From Metallococcus carri (GTDB lineage: Bacteria > Actinomycetota > Actinomycetes > Actinomycetales > Dermatophilaceae): a stretch of DNA of 64,000 nucleotides. This document shows, piece after piece, positions 35,373-42,745 of the stretch (position 1 is its first letter; each line of letters begins with the position of its first letter). The notes under the pieces are model-generated. The model saw only the letters and a program-made list of their open reading frames with translations. It ran no database searches and was not told the origin of the DNA. The stretch is from contig NZ_JAAOIV010000003.1 in the NCBI RefSeq assembly GCF_011440275.1, positions 248,001-312,000 on the forward strand, in the 5' to 3' direction. Position numbers and translations under genes: made by a program.

Positions 35373-36779
35373 ATGGCGAGCAAACGGACGACCCCGGCAT
35401 ACCGCTGCACGGAGTGCGGCTGGACCGCGATCAAGTGGGTGGGTCGCTGCGGCGAATGTCAGGCCTGGGGCACAGTCGCCGAGGTGGGCGAGGTCAAGCC
35501 GCGCACGACGCCCGCCGCGCACGTGGCCCGGCCGGCGCAACCGATCGGCGAGGTCGACGCGACCCGGGCGAGTGCACGCCCGACCGGGGTCGGCGAGTTC
35601 GATCGGGTGCTGGGCGGGGGTCTGGTGACCGGCGCGGTCGTGCTCGTCGCGGGTGAACCCGGCATCGGCAAGTCGACCCTCCTGCTGGACGTGGCGGCGC
35701 GCGCGGCCCGCGAGGACCGGCAGGTGCTCTACGTCAGCGGTGAGGAGTCGGCGGCGCAGGTGCGGTTGCGGGCCGAGCGCATCGAGGCTCTGGCGCGCAC
35801 GCTCTATCTGGCGGCCGAAACCGATCTGGCCACCGTGCTCGCGCAGGTCGATCAGGTCAAACCGACGCTGCTCATCATCGACTCGGTGCAGACGATCGCC
35901 TCGGCTGACATCGAGGGCGCGCCCGGCAATGTCGGGCAGATCCGCGAGGTGGCGGCGAGCATCATCCAGATCGCCAAGGAGCGCGGCATCAGCGTGCTGC
36001 TCGTGGGGCATGTCACCAAGGACGGCTCGATCGCCGGTCCGCGGGTGCTGGAGCATCTCGTTGACGTCGTCGTGCAGTTCGAGGGTGAGCGGCATTCGAG
36101 GTTGCGGATGGTGCGGGCGGTGAAGAACCGCTTCGGTCCCACTGACGAGGTCGGCTGTTTCGACCTGTCCGATGTGGGGATCGTCGGGTTGCCCGATCCC
36201 AGCGGGCTCTTCCTCAGTCGCTCCCCCGAACCCATCGCCGGCACCTGCGTCACCGTCACCCTCGAGGGGCGGCGGCCGTTGGTGACCGAGGTGCAGGCGC
36301 TGGTGGCGCCAGGCGCTGGCGGTTCGCCGCGTCGCACCACCAGCGGGGTCGAGTCGTCGCGCACGGCGATGATCCTGGCCGTGCTCGAGCGGCATGCGCG
36401 GTTGTCGCAGGTGCGTCAGTCGGACTGCTATGTCTCGACCGTGGGCGGCGTCCGCGTCGCCGAACCGGCCGCCGATCTCGCGCTTGCGCTCGCGATGGCC
36501 GGTTCTGCGTTGGACCGGCCTCTGCCTGCCCAGACCCTCGCCGTCGGCGAGGTCGGTCTTGCCGGGGAGGTCCGCCCGGTCGGTGGTGTCTCGCGTCGCC
36601 TCGCCGAAGCGGCACGGGTCGGCTTCACCCGCGCGATCATCCCGGTCGGTTGCCTCGACGGCTCCCCGCCAGCCGGTATGACGGTCCGCGAGGTCACCGA
36701 CATCGCCACCGCCGTCCGGCTGATCGACAGCCCGGGTCGGCCGGTCGACAGCCAGGGGAGGACCTCGGCGCAGTCGTGA
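35373..36779 (+). CDS. radA: DNA repair protein RadA
   Basis: RecA-like ATPase that drives branch migration in recombination. 468 residues: zinc finger YRCTECGW...GRCGECQAWG (C4, about 11-31), Walker A GEPGIGKST (about 92-100), RadA-specific KNRFG motif (VKNRFGP), and a C-terminal Lon-protease-like domain (SDCYVSTVGG, VGEVGLAGEVRPV). Normally next to disA in Actinobacteria; here the DUF222-HNH element separates them. Stop is 24 bp from the convergent HNH stop. Confidence 0.97.
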   Translation: MASKRTTPAYRCTECGWTAIKWVGRCGECQAWGTVAEVGEVKPRTTPAAHVARPAQPIGEVDATRASARPTGVGEFDRVLGGGLVTGAVVLVAGEPGIGKSTLLLDVAARAAREDRQVLYVSGEESAAQVRLRAERIEALARTLYLAAETDLATVLAQVDQVKPTLLIIDSVQTIASADIEGAPGNVGQIREVAASIIQIAKERGISVLLVGHVTKDGSIAGPRVLEHLVDVVVQFEGERHSRLRMVRAVKNRFGPTDEVGCFDLSDVGIVGLPDPSGLFLSRSPEPIAGTCVTVTLEGRRPLVTEVQALVAPGAGGSPRRTTSGVESSRTAMILAVLERHARLSQVRQSDCYVSTVGGVRVAEPAADLALALAMAGSALDRPLPAQTLAVGEVGLAGEVRPVGGVSRRLAEAARVGFTRAIIPVGCLDGSPPAGMTVREVTDIATAVRLIDSPGRPVDSQGRTSAQS

Positions 36780-36803
36780 AAGTCGTTGCGCCCGCCCGCG
36801 TTT

Positions 36804-38480
36804 TCAGGCTGCGGTAATCATCTGGAAGATGCGGTGTTCGAGGTCGCTGTGCTGCCGGGGATTGATGGTGGGGAGTGGCAGGGGTGGTGGGGTGCTGGTG
36901 TACGCGTGTCCGGTCGGGGTGGTGGTGCTGACGGTATGCCGCCGACTGCCGCTGTCGCTGTCGTCTTGGGTGTCGCGTCGGGTGTGCCAGTCGGGGTGTT
37001 CTTTGAGGTAGTTGCAGCTGGCGCACAGGCCTTGGCCGTTGTCCATGCTGGTGGGTCCGCCGTCGGTGTGGCGGCGGATGTGGTCGATGTGGCGGATGGG
37101 GGCGTCGCAGTAGGGGGTGCGGCACACTTCGTCGCGCAGGCTGATCGCTTGGCGCAGCAGCCCGGTGAAGGTCCTCGAGGTGGATTCGACTCGCACGAGG
37201 TCGGGGTCGTCGGGGTCGGTGAACAACCGCCGGATCAACGCCCTGGACGCCCGGTACTCCCGATCGTCAGGTGGGGAGCCCGAGGCTGGCATATCGACAC
37301 CGGGCGGCCTCGCGGTGGGTCGGGTGGTGCCGGTCGCGGCGAGTTTGCGGGCCAGGATCCCGGGCAGGGTGCCCATGTTCTCGACCCTCGCGGGGGTGTT
37401 GCTCGCGCCGACCAGCGTGTCGGGGGTCATCAGCACCCCGATGGTCACGTCGCACCCACTGGTGACGGGGTTCCGGCCGGTGAGGCGTTCGATGAACAGG
37501 TCGGCTTCGATCTGCGCCCTAGTGCGCCGGGTGCCACCCATGGCTTCGGGCACCTGCCCGGGCTGGGTGGCGTACACGGCCGCGGCGGCATCGCGTACCG
37601 CGAATTTCGCGGCGACGGCTTCGGTGAACGGCACGATCGCGGTCAACGCGGCCATCCCATCACCCAGGTCCCGCACGCTGACCCGCCGCCGGGTCACGGC
37701 CGCAGCGTGCCGGTGTGCGGCCGCACCGGGTTCGTGTTCATCGACCAGGGCCCGGGCGCGTCGCCCGACCCGCCGGGCCGCCCACCGGGTGCACCCTTCG
37801 GCGTGCAACCGGGCATCCACCACTCCTGCGGTGTGCCGGGAAGTGTGCGCGGTCGCCCGGGCGATCTGCGCGGCGGCGTCTTCGGACAATTCCCCACGCG
37901 TCATCGCCGCCAACGTGCCCGGTAACCGGTCCACCAACGCCTCAGCGACCCCGAGCAGGCGCCGCCCCTGGGATGGGGAACACCGCCGGGCTAACCCGAC
38001 TTGCGCGGCCACCGACCGGCGGCTCACCTGCTCATCCAGCCCGCGGGCCTGGTCCCGGCCGGTCTGCACCCGGTCCAAGTCCACGGCCAGGCGGGCTTGC
38101 GCGGCCGCGCACGCGTTCTTCACCCGCTCCAACACCGTGATCGCCTCCACCAGCACCGCACCCGTCAGATCCGGGGCGCCCGAATCAGCGGCAGCACCAG
38201 GATCAGCGGGGTCGGCAGTGTCGGTGGGCGGGGACACACTCAAGCTGACCTCATCCAGGGCAGCTAACCGCTCGATCAAGGCGCGCAACTCCGCAGCGGT
38301 CGGCGCCGACAACGCCCCATCACATGTCGGGGCGGCCGCGGTGGCGGGTGCGGAGGTGGCGTCCGACATGGCGTGCGGCGCAGTGGCGGAGGTGTTGTTG
38401 GTGTTGTTCGAGCGCGCACTGTCCGCGCCGGCGGCCGGTTCCGGCCCTGGCGTCGGGGTGTTCTCACGCGCTTCGAACAT
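36804..38480 (-). CDS. DUF222 / 13E12-repeat HNH endonuclease-like protein
   Basis: 558 residues: Ala/Thr-rich N-terminus (1-60), DUF222 helical domain (about 60-330) and an HNH nuclease domain near the C-terminus with CRTPYCDAP, HIDHIRRHTDGGPTSMDN and GLCASCNYLKEH (zinc cysteines and the H..N motif). This is the REP13E12 family, multi-copy and mobile-like in many Actinobacteria. A strong promoter gives a leaderless mRNA. It lies between radA and disA, next to an 850-bp repeat-rich gap. Whether it is an active homing-type nuclease is unknown. Confidence 0.9.
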   Translation of the reverse strand: MFEARENTPTPGPEPAAGADSARSNNTNNTSATAPHAMSDATSAPATAAAPTCDGALSAPTAAELRALIERLAALDEVSLSVSPPTDTADPADPGAAADSGAPDLTGAVLVEAITVLERVKNACAAAQARLAVDLDRVQTGRDQARGLDEQVSRRSVAAQVGLARRCSPSQGRRLLGVAEALVDRLPGTLAAMTRGELSEDAAAQIARATAHTSRHTAGVVDARLHAEGCTRWAARRVGRRARALVDEHEPGAAAHRHAAAVTRRRVSVRDLGDGMAALTAIVPFTEAVAAKFAVRDAAAAVYATQPGQVPEAMGGTRRTRAQIEADLFIERLTGRNPVTSGCDVTIGVLMTPDTLVGASNTPARVENMGTLPGILARKLAATGTTRPTARPPGVDMPASGSPPDDREYRASRALIRRLFTDPDDPDLVRVESTSRTFTGLLRQAISLRDEVCRTPYCDAPIRHIDHIRRHTDGGPTSMDNGQGLCASCNYLKEHPDWHTRRDTQDDSDSGSRRHTVSTTTPTGHAYTSTPPPLPLPTINPRQHSDLEHRIFQMITAA

Positions 38481-38515
38481 GTTTCTATTCTAGCTGCCCG
38501 GTGGGACACTGTCAG
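38481..38515 (-). promoter_or_regulatory. Sigma-70-like leaderless promoter of the DUF222-HNH gene
   Basis: Minus strand: -35 CTGACA (38515-38510), 17-bp spacer, -10 TAGAAT (38492-38487), then 6 nt to ATG 38480. Both hexamers differ from consensus at one base, making this the best promoter in the window. Confidence 0.75.
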
Positions 38516-38661
38516 CATTTTTCACAGGTTTTATTTACGCTGAGAGCGAACATTCGAGGCTGTCAGTGGTGCCGGTTAGCGTGGTCCCGTGTGTGCTTTT
38601 TGACGGCCGCGACCGGCACCCAATTCCGGAACGACAGAACCTCCGCCCGAAGGGCCGGGAA

Positions 38662-39195
38662 GTGGTCGCTATCACCGCCACATTCCTCTACTACGGGTGT
38701 AGCGAACGCGAGGTGAGCTCACGGCAGCCGGATCGGCAGGCAGGCAGTCCGGCAGGCAGGCACTGAGGCTGCCGATGACGACTAACGGATCGGCCGGCCC
38801 ACCGGCCAGTCCCCCTGGGGACCCACACGGCTCGGCGTTCTGGCCCGCTGCTCGCGCGAGTCGCCGCCCTGGTGGGGCGGGCGGACAAGGTGGTAGGAGC
38901 GCGCGACCAGAGGGGTCGCTATAACCGCCACATTTCTCTACTACGGATGTAGAGCATGAGAGGCCACCGCCAGCCGACCAAAACTCGCCGCACGGCCGGT
39001 GATTGGCGCCCGCTCGGGCAACGAAAACTCGCCGCTCGGCCGGTGATTGGTGCCCGCTCGGGCGACCAAAACTCGCCGCTCGTCCGGCAAAGAGTCGCCG
39101 CTCGATAACTCGCCAGGAACGAGAAAACGACTGCGCGAGCGGGAGGGGCGGAAAGTGGTCGCTATAACCGCCAGATTCCTCTACTACGGGTGTAG
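38662..39195. repeat. Three dispersed copies of a 41-bp element, about 245 bp apart
   Basis: Copies at 38662-38702, 38912-38952 and 39155-39195, same orientation, differing at a few positions. Each has GGTCGCTATAACCGCC near its start and ends with TCTACTACGGGTGTAG, in which CTAC and GTAG are inverted. Start-to-start spacing is 250 and 243 bp. They occupy most of the 848-bp gap between the HNH and disA genes; I see no convincing gene in that gap. Confidence 0.85.
38976..39094. repeat. 44-bp tandem repeat, about 2.7 copies
   Basis: Units start at 38976, 39020 and 39064 and share AAAACTCGCCGC followed by CGGCCGGTGATTGG and CCCGCTCGGGC; the third is truncated. Located between copies 2 and 3 of the 41-bp element. 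Confidence 0.8.
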
Positions 39196-39315
39196 ACGAC
39201 GACGTGACTGGTCGGGCGGCGAAAATCACCTACGGATGCGACAGGTGAGCACCCGGCATACCGGCTGAGGGAGCGGACGGACAGGCGAGTCCACCGATGG
39301 CGGCGGCTCGTCACC

Positions 39316-39328
39316 TACAGTGACCACC
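39316..39328 (+). promoter_or_regulatory. Putative leaderless disA promoter (-10 TACAGT)
   Basis: TACAGT (39316-39321) ends 7 nt before GTG 39329. It overlaps an in-frame GTG at 39320, which argues for the later start. Confidence 0.4.
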
Positions 39329-40405
39329 GTGGAGCGCACCCCTGACGAGATTTTGCACGAGACCCTGGCCGCCGCAGCTCCCGGAACCGTGCTGCGCGAG
39401 GCGCTCGAGCGGATCCTTCGTGGGCGCACGGGCGCGCTGATCGTGCTCGGCAGCGACCGGGTGGTCGACGAGATCTCGACCGGCGGTTTCCCGCTCGACA
39501 TCGAGTTGTCGGCGACCCGTCTGCGCGAGCTGGCCAAGATGGACGGCGCGATCGTTGTCGACCAGGACCTCACCCGAATCGTCCGCGCCGCAACGCAACT
39601 CGTGCCCGACCCCTCGATCGAGACGCGCGAGTCGGGCACCCGGCACCGCACCGCTGAGCGGGTCGCCAAGCAGACCGGCTACCCGGTGATCACGGTCAGC
39701 CAGTCGATGCAGATCATTGCGATCTATGTCGGCAACCTGCGGCACGTGCTGGAGGACTCGACCGCGATCCTGTCGCGCGCCAACCAGGCGCTGCAGACGC
39801 TCGAGCGCTACAAGGTCCGCCTCGATGAGGTCACTGGCACCCTCTCCGCGCTGGAAATCGAGGACCTGGTCACCGTCCGCGATGTTGCCGCCGTGCTGCA
39901 GCGGATGGAGATGGTGCGGCGAATTTCGGACGAGATCAACGCCTATGTCGTCGAGCTCGGTGTCGACGGCCGGTTGATCTCGCTGCAGGTCGACGAACTC
40001 GCGTCCGGCCTGGACGACGACCGGGAGTTGCTCATCCGCGACTATGCCGGCGCCGACCGCACCGGCACCTCGGTCGAAGAAGCGATGGCCAATCTCACCG
40101 AGCTGAGCGCCACCGACCTGCTCGATCTGGCCGCCCCGACACGCGCGCTCGGCTATCCGGTCGTCGGCGACAATCTCGACCTCGCTGTGACGCCGTCGGG
40201 CTATCGCCTGCTGTCCAAGGTGCCCCGCCTGCCCGCCGCGATCATCGACCGGCTGGTCGGCCAGTTCGGCACGCTGCCGAAGCTGATGGCGGCCGACCCC
40301 GACGAACTGCTGGCCGTCGACGGCGTCGGCGACCTGCGCGCCCGCGCCGTCCGCGAGGGCCTCGCCCGCCTCGCCGAGTCGAGCCTGCTCGAACGTTACG
40401 TGTGA
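39329..40405 (+). CDS. disA: DNA integrity scanning diadenylate cyclase DisA
   Basis: Makes c-di-AMP from two ATP and senses DNA branch structures. 358 residues from GTG 39329, the same length as the M. tuberculosis enzyme; GTG 39320 would add three residues. DAC domain (about 1-145) has DGA (72-74) and RHR (105-107) catalytic motifs; a helical spine follows, and the C-terminal helix-hairpin-helix region (VDGVGDLRARAVREGL) binds DNA. Its stop overlaps the mutY start by 4 nt (GTGA). Confidence 0.95.
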   Translation: MERTPDEILHETLAAAAPGTVLREALERILRGRTGALIVLGSDRVVDEISTGGFPLDIELSATRLRELAKMDGAIVVDQDLTRIVRAATQLVPDPSIETRESGTRHRTAERVAKQTGYPVITVSQSMQIIAIYVGNLRHVLEDSTAILSRANQALQTLERYKVRLDEVTGTLSALEIEDLVTVRDVAAVLQRMEMVRRISDEINAYVVELGVDGRLISLQVDELASGLDDDRELLIRDYAGADRTGTSVEEAMANLTELSATDLLDLAAPTRALGYPVVGDNLDLAVTPSGYRLLSKVPRLPAAIIDRLVGQFGTLPKLMAADPDELLAVDGVGDLRARAVREGLARLAESSLLERYV

Positions 40406-41274
40406 ACGAGCAGCTGCACGAGGCGATCCTTTCCTGGTATGCCGGAGCGCGGCGCGACTTGCCGTGGCGCCGCGCCGACCGCTCGCCCTGGGGTGTGCTT
40501 GTGTCGGAGGTGATGCTCCAACAGACTCCAGTGGCTCGGGTGCAGCCGGTCTGGGAGGAGTGGATGGCGCGCTGGCCGACGCCGACCGACCTGGCGAATG
40601 CCGCTCCAGGTGATGCGGTGCGGCATTGGGGACGCCTGGGCTATCCACGTCGTGCGCTGCGGCTGCATGCGGCGGCGACCGCCATACGCGATGAGCACGA
40701 CGGTGAGGTTCCATCGGATCCCGTTGTGCTGCAATCACTTCCGGGCATCGGCGCCTATACGGCGGCAGCGGTGGCGGCCTTTGCGTTCGGCGTGCGAACG
40801 GTCGTGGTCGACACCAATGTGCGGCGCGTCGAAGCCCGCCTCGTCAGTGGTGAACCCCTGCCGGCGGCCACCCTGACTGCAGCCGAGACCAAGCTGGCGG
40901 CCGAGCTCCTCCCCAAAGACGACACCGACGCAGCCACCTGGAATGTCGCGGTGATGGAGCTCGGCGCGTTGATCTGCACGGCGCGGACCCCGGCGTGCGA
41001 TCGCTGCCCGGTGCGGTCGATGTGTGCCTGGCAACTCGCCGGCGCCCCGGCATACGACGGTCCACCGCGGAAGGGGCAGAAGTGGGCGGGCACCGATCGG
41101 CAGGTGCGCGGACGGCTGCTGCAGGTGCTACGCGAGGCTCACGGCCCGGTCGAGCGCGTGAGCCTCGACGCCGCGTGGGACGTTGCGGCACAACGGGATC
41201 GGTGCCTCGCCGGGCTCATCGAGGACGGTCTGGTCGAGCCGCTCGACGACGGCCGTTTTGCGCTGCCCGGCTAG
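40402..41274 (+). CDS. mutY: A/G-specific adenine glycosylase (MutY)
   Basis: Removes adenine opposite 8-oxoguanine. 290 residues: SEVMLQQT with catalytic Glu36, helix-hairpin-helix LPGIGAYTAAAV, catalytic Asp in VVDTNVRR, and a 4Fe-4S cluster site C-X6-C-X2-C-X5-C. The C-terminal MutT-like 8-oxoG recognition domain is reduced to about 70 residues, as in other actinobacterial MutY. Coupled to disA by GTGA overlap, as in M. tuberculosis. Its stop codon shares CTAG with the convergent gntK stop. Confidence 0.94.
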   Translation: MNEQLHEAILSWYAGARRDLPWRRADRSPWGVLVSEVMLQQTPVARVQPVWEEWMARWPTPTDLANAAPGDAVRHWGRLGYPRRALRLHAAATAIRDEHDGEVPSDPVVLQSLPGIGAYTAAAVAAFAFGVRTVVVDTNVRRVEARLVSGEPLPAATLTAAETKLAAELLPKDDTDAATWNVAVMELGALICTARTPACDRCPVRSMCAWQLAGAPAYDGPPRKGQKWAGTDRQVRGRLLQVLREAHGPVERVSLDAAWDVAAQRDRCLAGLIEDGLVEPLDDGRFALPG

Positions 41275-41795
41275 TCGAGGCCAAGCGCCGCGAGCGCATC
41301 GTTGAGCGCATCCTCGGGCGAACCGTGCGCGCGCACGACCACGCCCGGCTCGTCCGGCTGGAGCGCTTCGAGCGTGTCGAGCTGCGAGTCGAGCAAGGAC
41401 GCCGGCATGTAGTGGCCCTTGCGCTCGGCCAGCCGCTGCGCGAGCACCTCACGCGGCACGTCCAGGTAGAGGAACCGGACGCCGGGACGGTTCTCCCGCA
41501 ACAGATCCCGGTAGCTGCGTTTGAGCGCCGAGCACGTGATGACGGCACTGCGGCCGGACTTCTCCTGCTGGGTGATCCACTCCCCGATCTGCCGCAGCCA
41601 TGGCCACCGGTCCTCGTCGGTGAGCGGTATGCCGGCCCGCATCTTGGCGACGTTCGCGGCGGGGTGGAAGTCGTCGCCCTCGGCATACATCCAGCCCAGC
41701 CGTCGGGCGATGCCCTCAGCGAGCGTGGTCTTGCCAGACCCGGACACCCCCATCACGATGATCGACTGGACGGAGACGTTGTTCGCAGCGGCCAT
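41271..41795 (-). CDS. gntK: Gluconokinase
   Basis: Phosphorylates gluconate to 6-phosphogluconate. 174 residues with P-loop GVSGSGKTT (about 16-24), EGDDFHP substrate loop, CSALKRSYRDLLR and the YLDV/ERKGHYMPASLLDSQ lid pattern of GntK. GAGGTC lies directly before the ATG, so this gene has a short leader. Convergent with mutY: both stop codons lie in the palindrome CTAG. No gluconate permease is nearby. Confidence 0.95.
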   Translation of the reverse strand: MAAANNVSVQSIIVMGVSGSGKTTLAEGIARRLGWMYAEGDDFHPAANVAKMRAGIPLTDEDRWPWLRQIGEWITQQEKSGRSAVITCSALKRSYRDLLRENRPGVRFLYLDVPREVLAQRLAERKGHYMPASLLDSQLDTLEALQPDEPGVVVRAHGSPEDALNDALAALGLD

Positions 41796-41833
41796 GACCT
41801 CACACTTTCATTGCAGACATCCGGCGACCACGG

Positions 41834-41847
41834 TAGCTTCGCCGATT
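41834..41847 (+). promoter_or_regulatory. Putative leaderless promoter of ABC permease (-10 TAGCTT)
   Basis: TAGCTT (41834-41839) ends 8 nt before GTG 41848. Confidence 0.4.
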
Positions 41848-42654
41848 GTGCCTGCGACGCTCGCGCCCTACTGGCGCCTCTTCCTCGCGGGCATCCGGCA
41901 GCAGTCGACCTACCGCCTGGCGATGTTCGGCGGACTGGTCGCCAACACCACCTTCGGCTTCCTCAAGGTCGCGATGCTGCTCGCCACCGTGCGCGCGGCG
42001 GGCGGTGAGATCCAGGGATACGACATCGGCGAGATGAGCGCCTACATCTGGCTGTCGCAGGGACTGCTCGGCTCGATCAACCTCAACGGCCGCACCGCCT
42101 TCGCCGACCGGATCAAGACCGGCGACATCGCGATCGACTTCGCCCGGCCGATGAACGTGCAGTGGGGTCAGGTCGCCACCGAGGTCGGCAAGTCGGTCTA
42201 CGCCCTGCTCCCGCGCGGGCTGCCGTCGGTCGCCATCGGCGCGCTCGTCGTCGGTATGACGATGCCGGTTACCCCCCTGCCCTACCTCCTGGGCGTGGTG
42301 TCGCTCCTGCTGGGTTTTGTCATCTCGGCGACCACGGCATACGCGCTCAACACCACCGGCTTCTGGCTGGTGGAGACGCGCGGCGTGCAGGTGCTCTACA
42401 TGGTGGTGTCGGGCTTCTTCGCCGGGCTGTTCGTGCCGATCTCGTTCTTCCCGGGCTGGCTGCTGGCGATCGCGCAGGCGACGCCGTTCCCGTCGATGAT
42501 GATGTTCCCGATCGACATCGTCTCCGGCCGGGTCACCGGTTCAGGTGCCTACGCGCTGCTCGGAGTGCAGCTGCTGTGGTTGCTGGTCACCGCGGTGCTC
42601 GGCCACGTGTTGACGCTGGCGGGTCGTCGCAAGGTAGAGATACAGGGCGGCTAA
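41848..42654 (+). CDS. ABC-2 type exporter permease, subunit 1
   Basis: 268 residues with six hydrophobic helices. The start PYWRLFLAGIRQQSTYRLAM is the amphipathic N-terminal helix typical of DUF990/COG4587 ABC-2 permeases. GTG 41848 follows a TAGCTT box. It would pair with the equally long permease at 44419 and the ATPase at 45222. Unusually, 91 bp of structured DNA and a 1.7-kb enzyme gene separate it from them. Substrate unknown. Confidence 0.88.
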   Translation: MPATLAPYWRLFLAGIRQQSTYRLAMFGGLVANTTFGFLKVAMLLATVRAAGGEIQGYDIGEMSAYIWLSQGLLGSINLNGRTAFADRIKTGDIAIDFARPMNVQWGQVATEVGKSVYALLPRGLPSVAIGALVVGMTMPVTPLPYLLGVVSLLLGFVISATTAYALNTTGFWLVETRGVQVLYMVVSGFFAGLFVPISFFPGWLLAIAQATPFPSMMMFPIDIVSGRVTGSGAYALLGVQLLWLLVTAVLGHVLTLAGRRKVEIQGG

Positions 42655-42715
42655 GCGAAAGCCCGGGGAGGAACCGCAGCGCAGCGAGGACCGGACCCGG
42701 GCGCGGAGCTTAGCC
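42649..42715. terminator. Nested long hairpin at the permease/PNGase A-type junction
   Basis: GGCTAAGC (42649-42656) pairs with GCTTAGCC (42708-42715), enclosing GCCCGGG (42661-42667) and CCCGGGC (42696-42702). The left arm contains the permease TAA. It may terminate or attenuate read-through, or stabilise the upstream mRNA. Confidence 0.6.
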
Positions 42716-42733
42716 AGATAGCTCGTTGAGGAC

Positions 42734-42745
42734 TACGTTCCAGGT
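42734..42745 (+). promoter_or_regulatory. Putative leaderless promoter of PNGase A-type gene (-10 TACGTT)
   Basis: TACGTT (42734-42739) ends 6 nt before ATG 42746, giving the enzyme gene and the downstream exporter genes their own promoter. Confidence 0.4.

Noticed and set aside
38662-39195. BlaI/CopY-type operators in the 41-bp elements
   Set aside because: CTAC...GTAG arms resemble such boxes but the half-sites are asymmetric and no BlaI/CopY gene is in the window.
38672-39229. 185-codon minus-strand open frame through the repeat region
   Set aside because: It reads through three repeat copies; no start signal, no domain; repeats are better explained at the DNA level.
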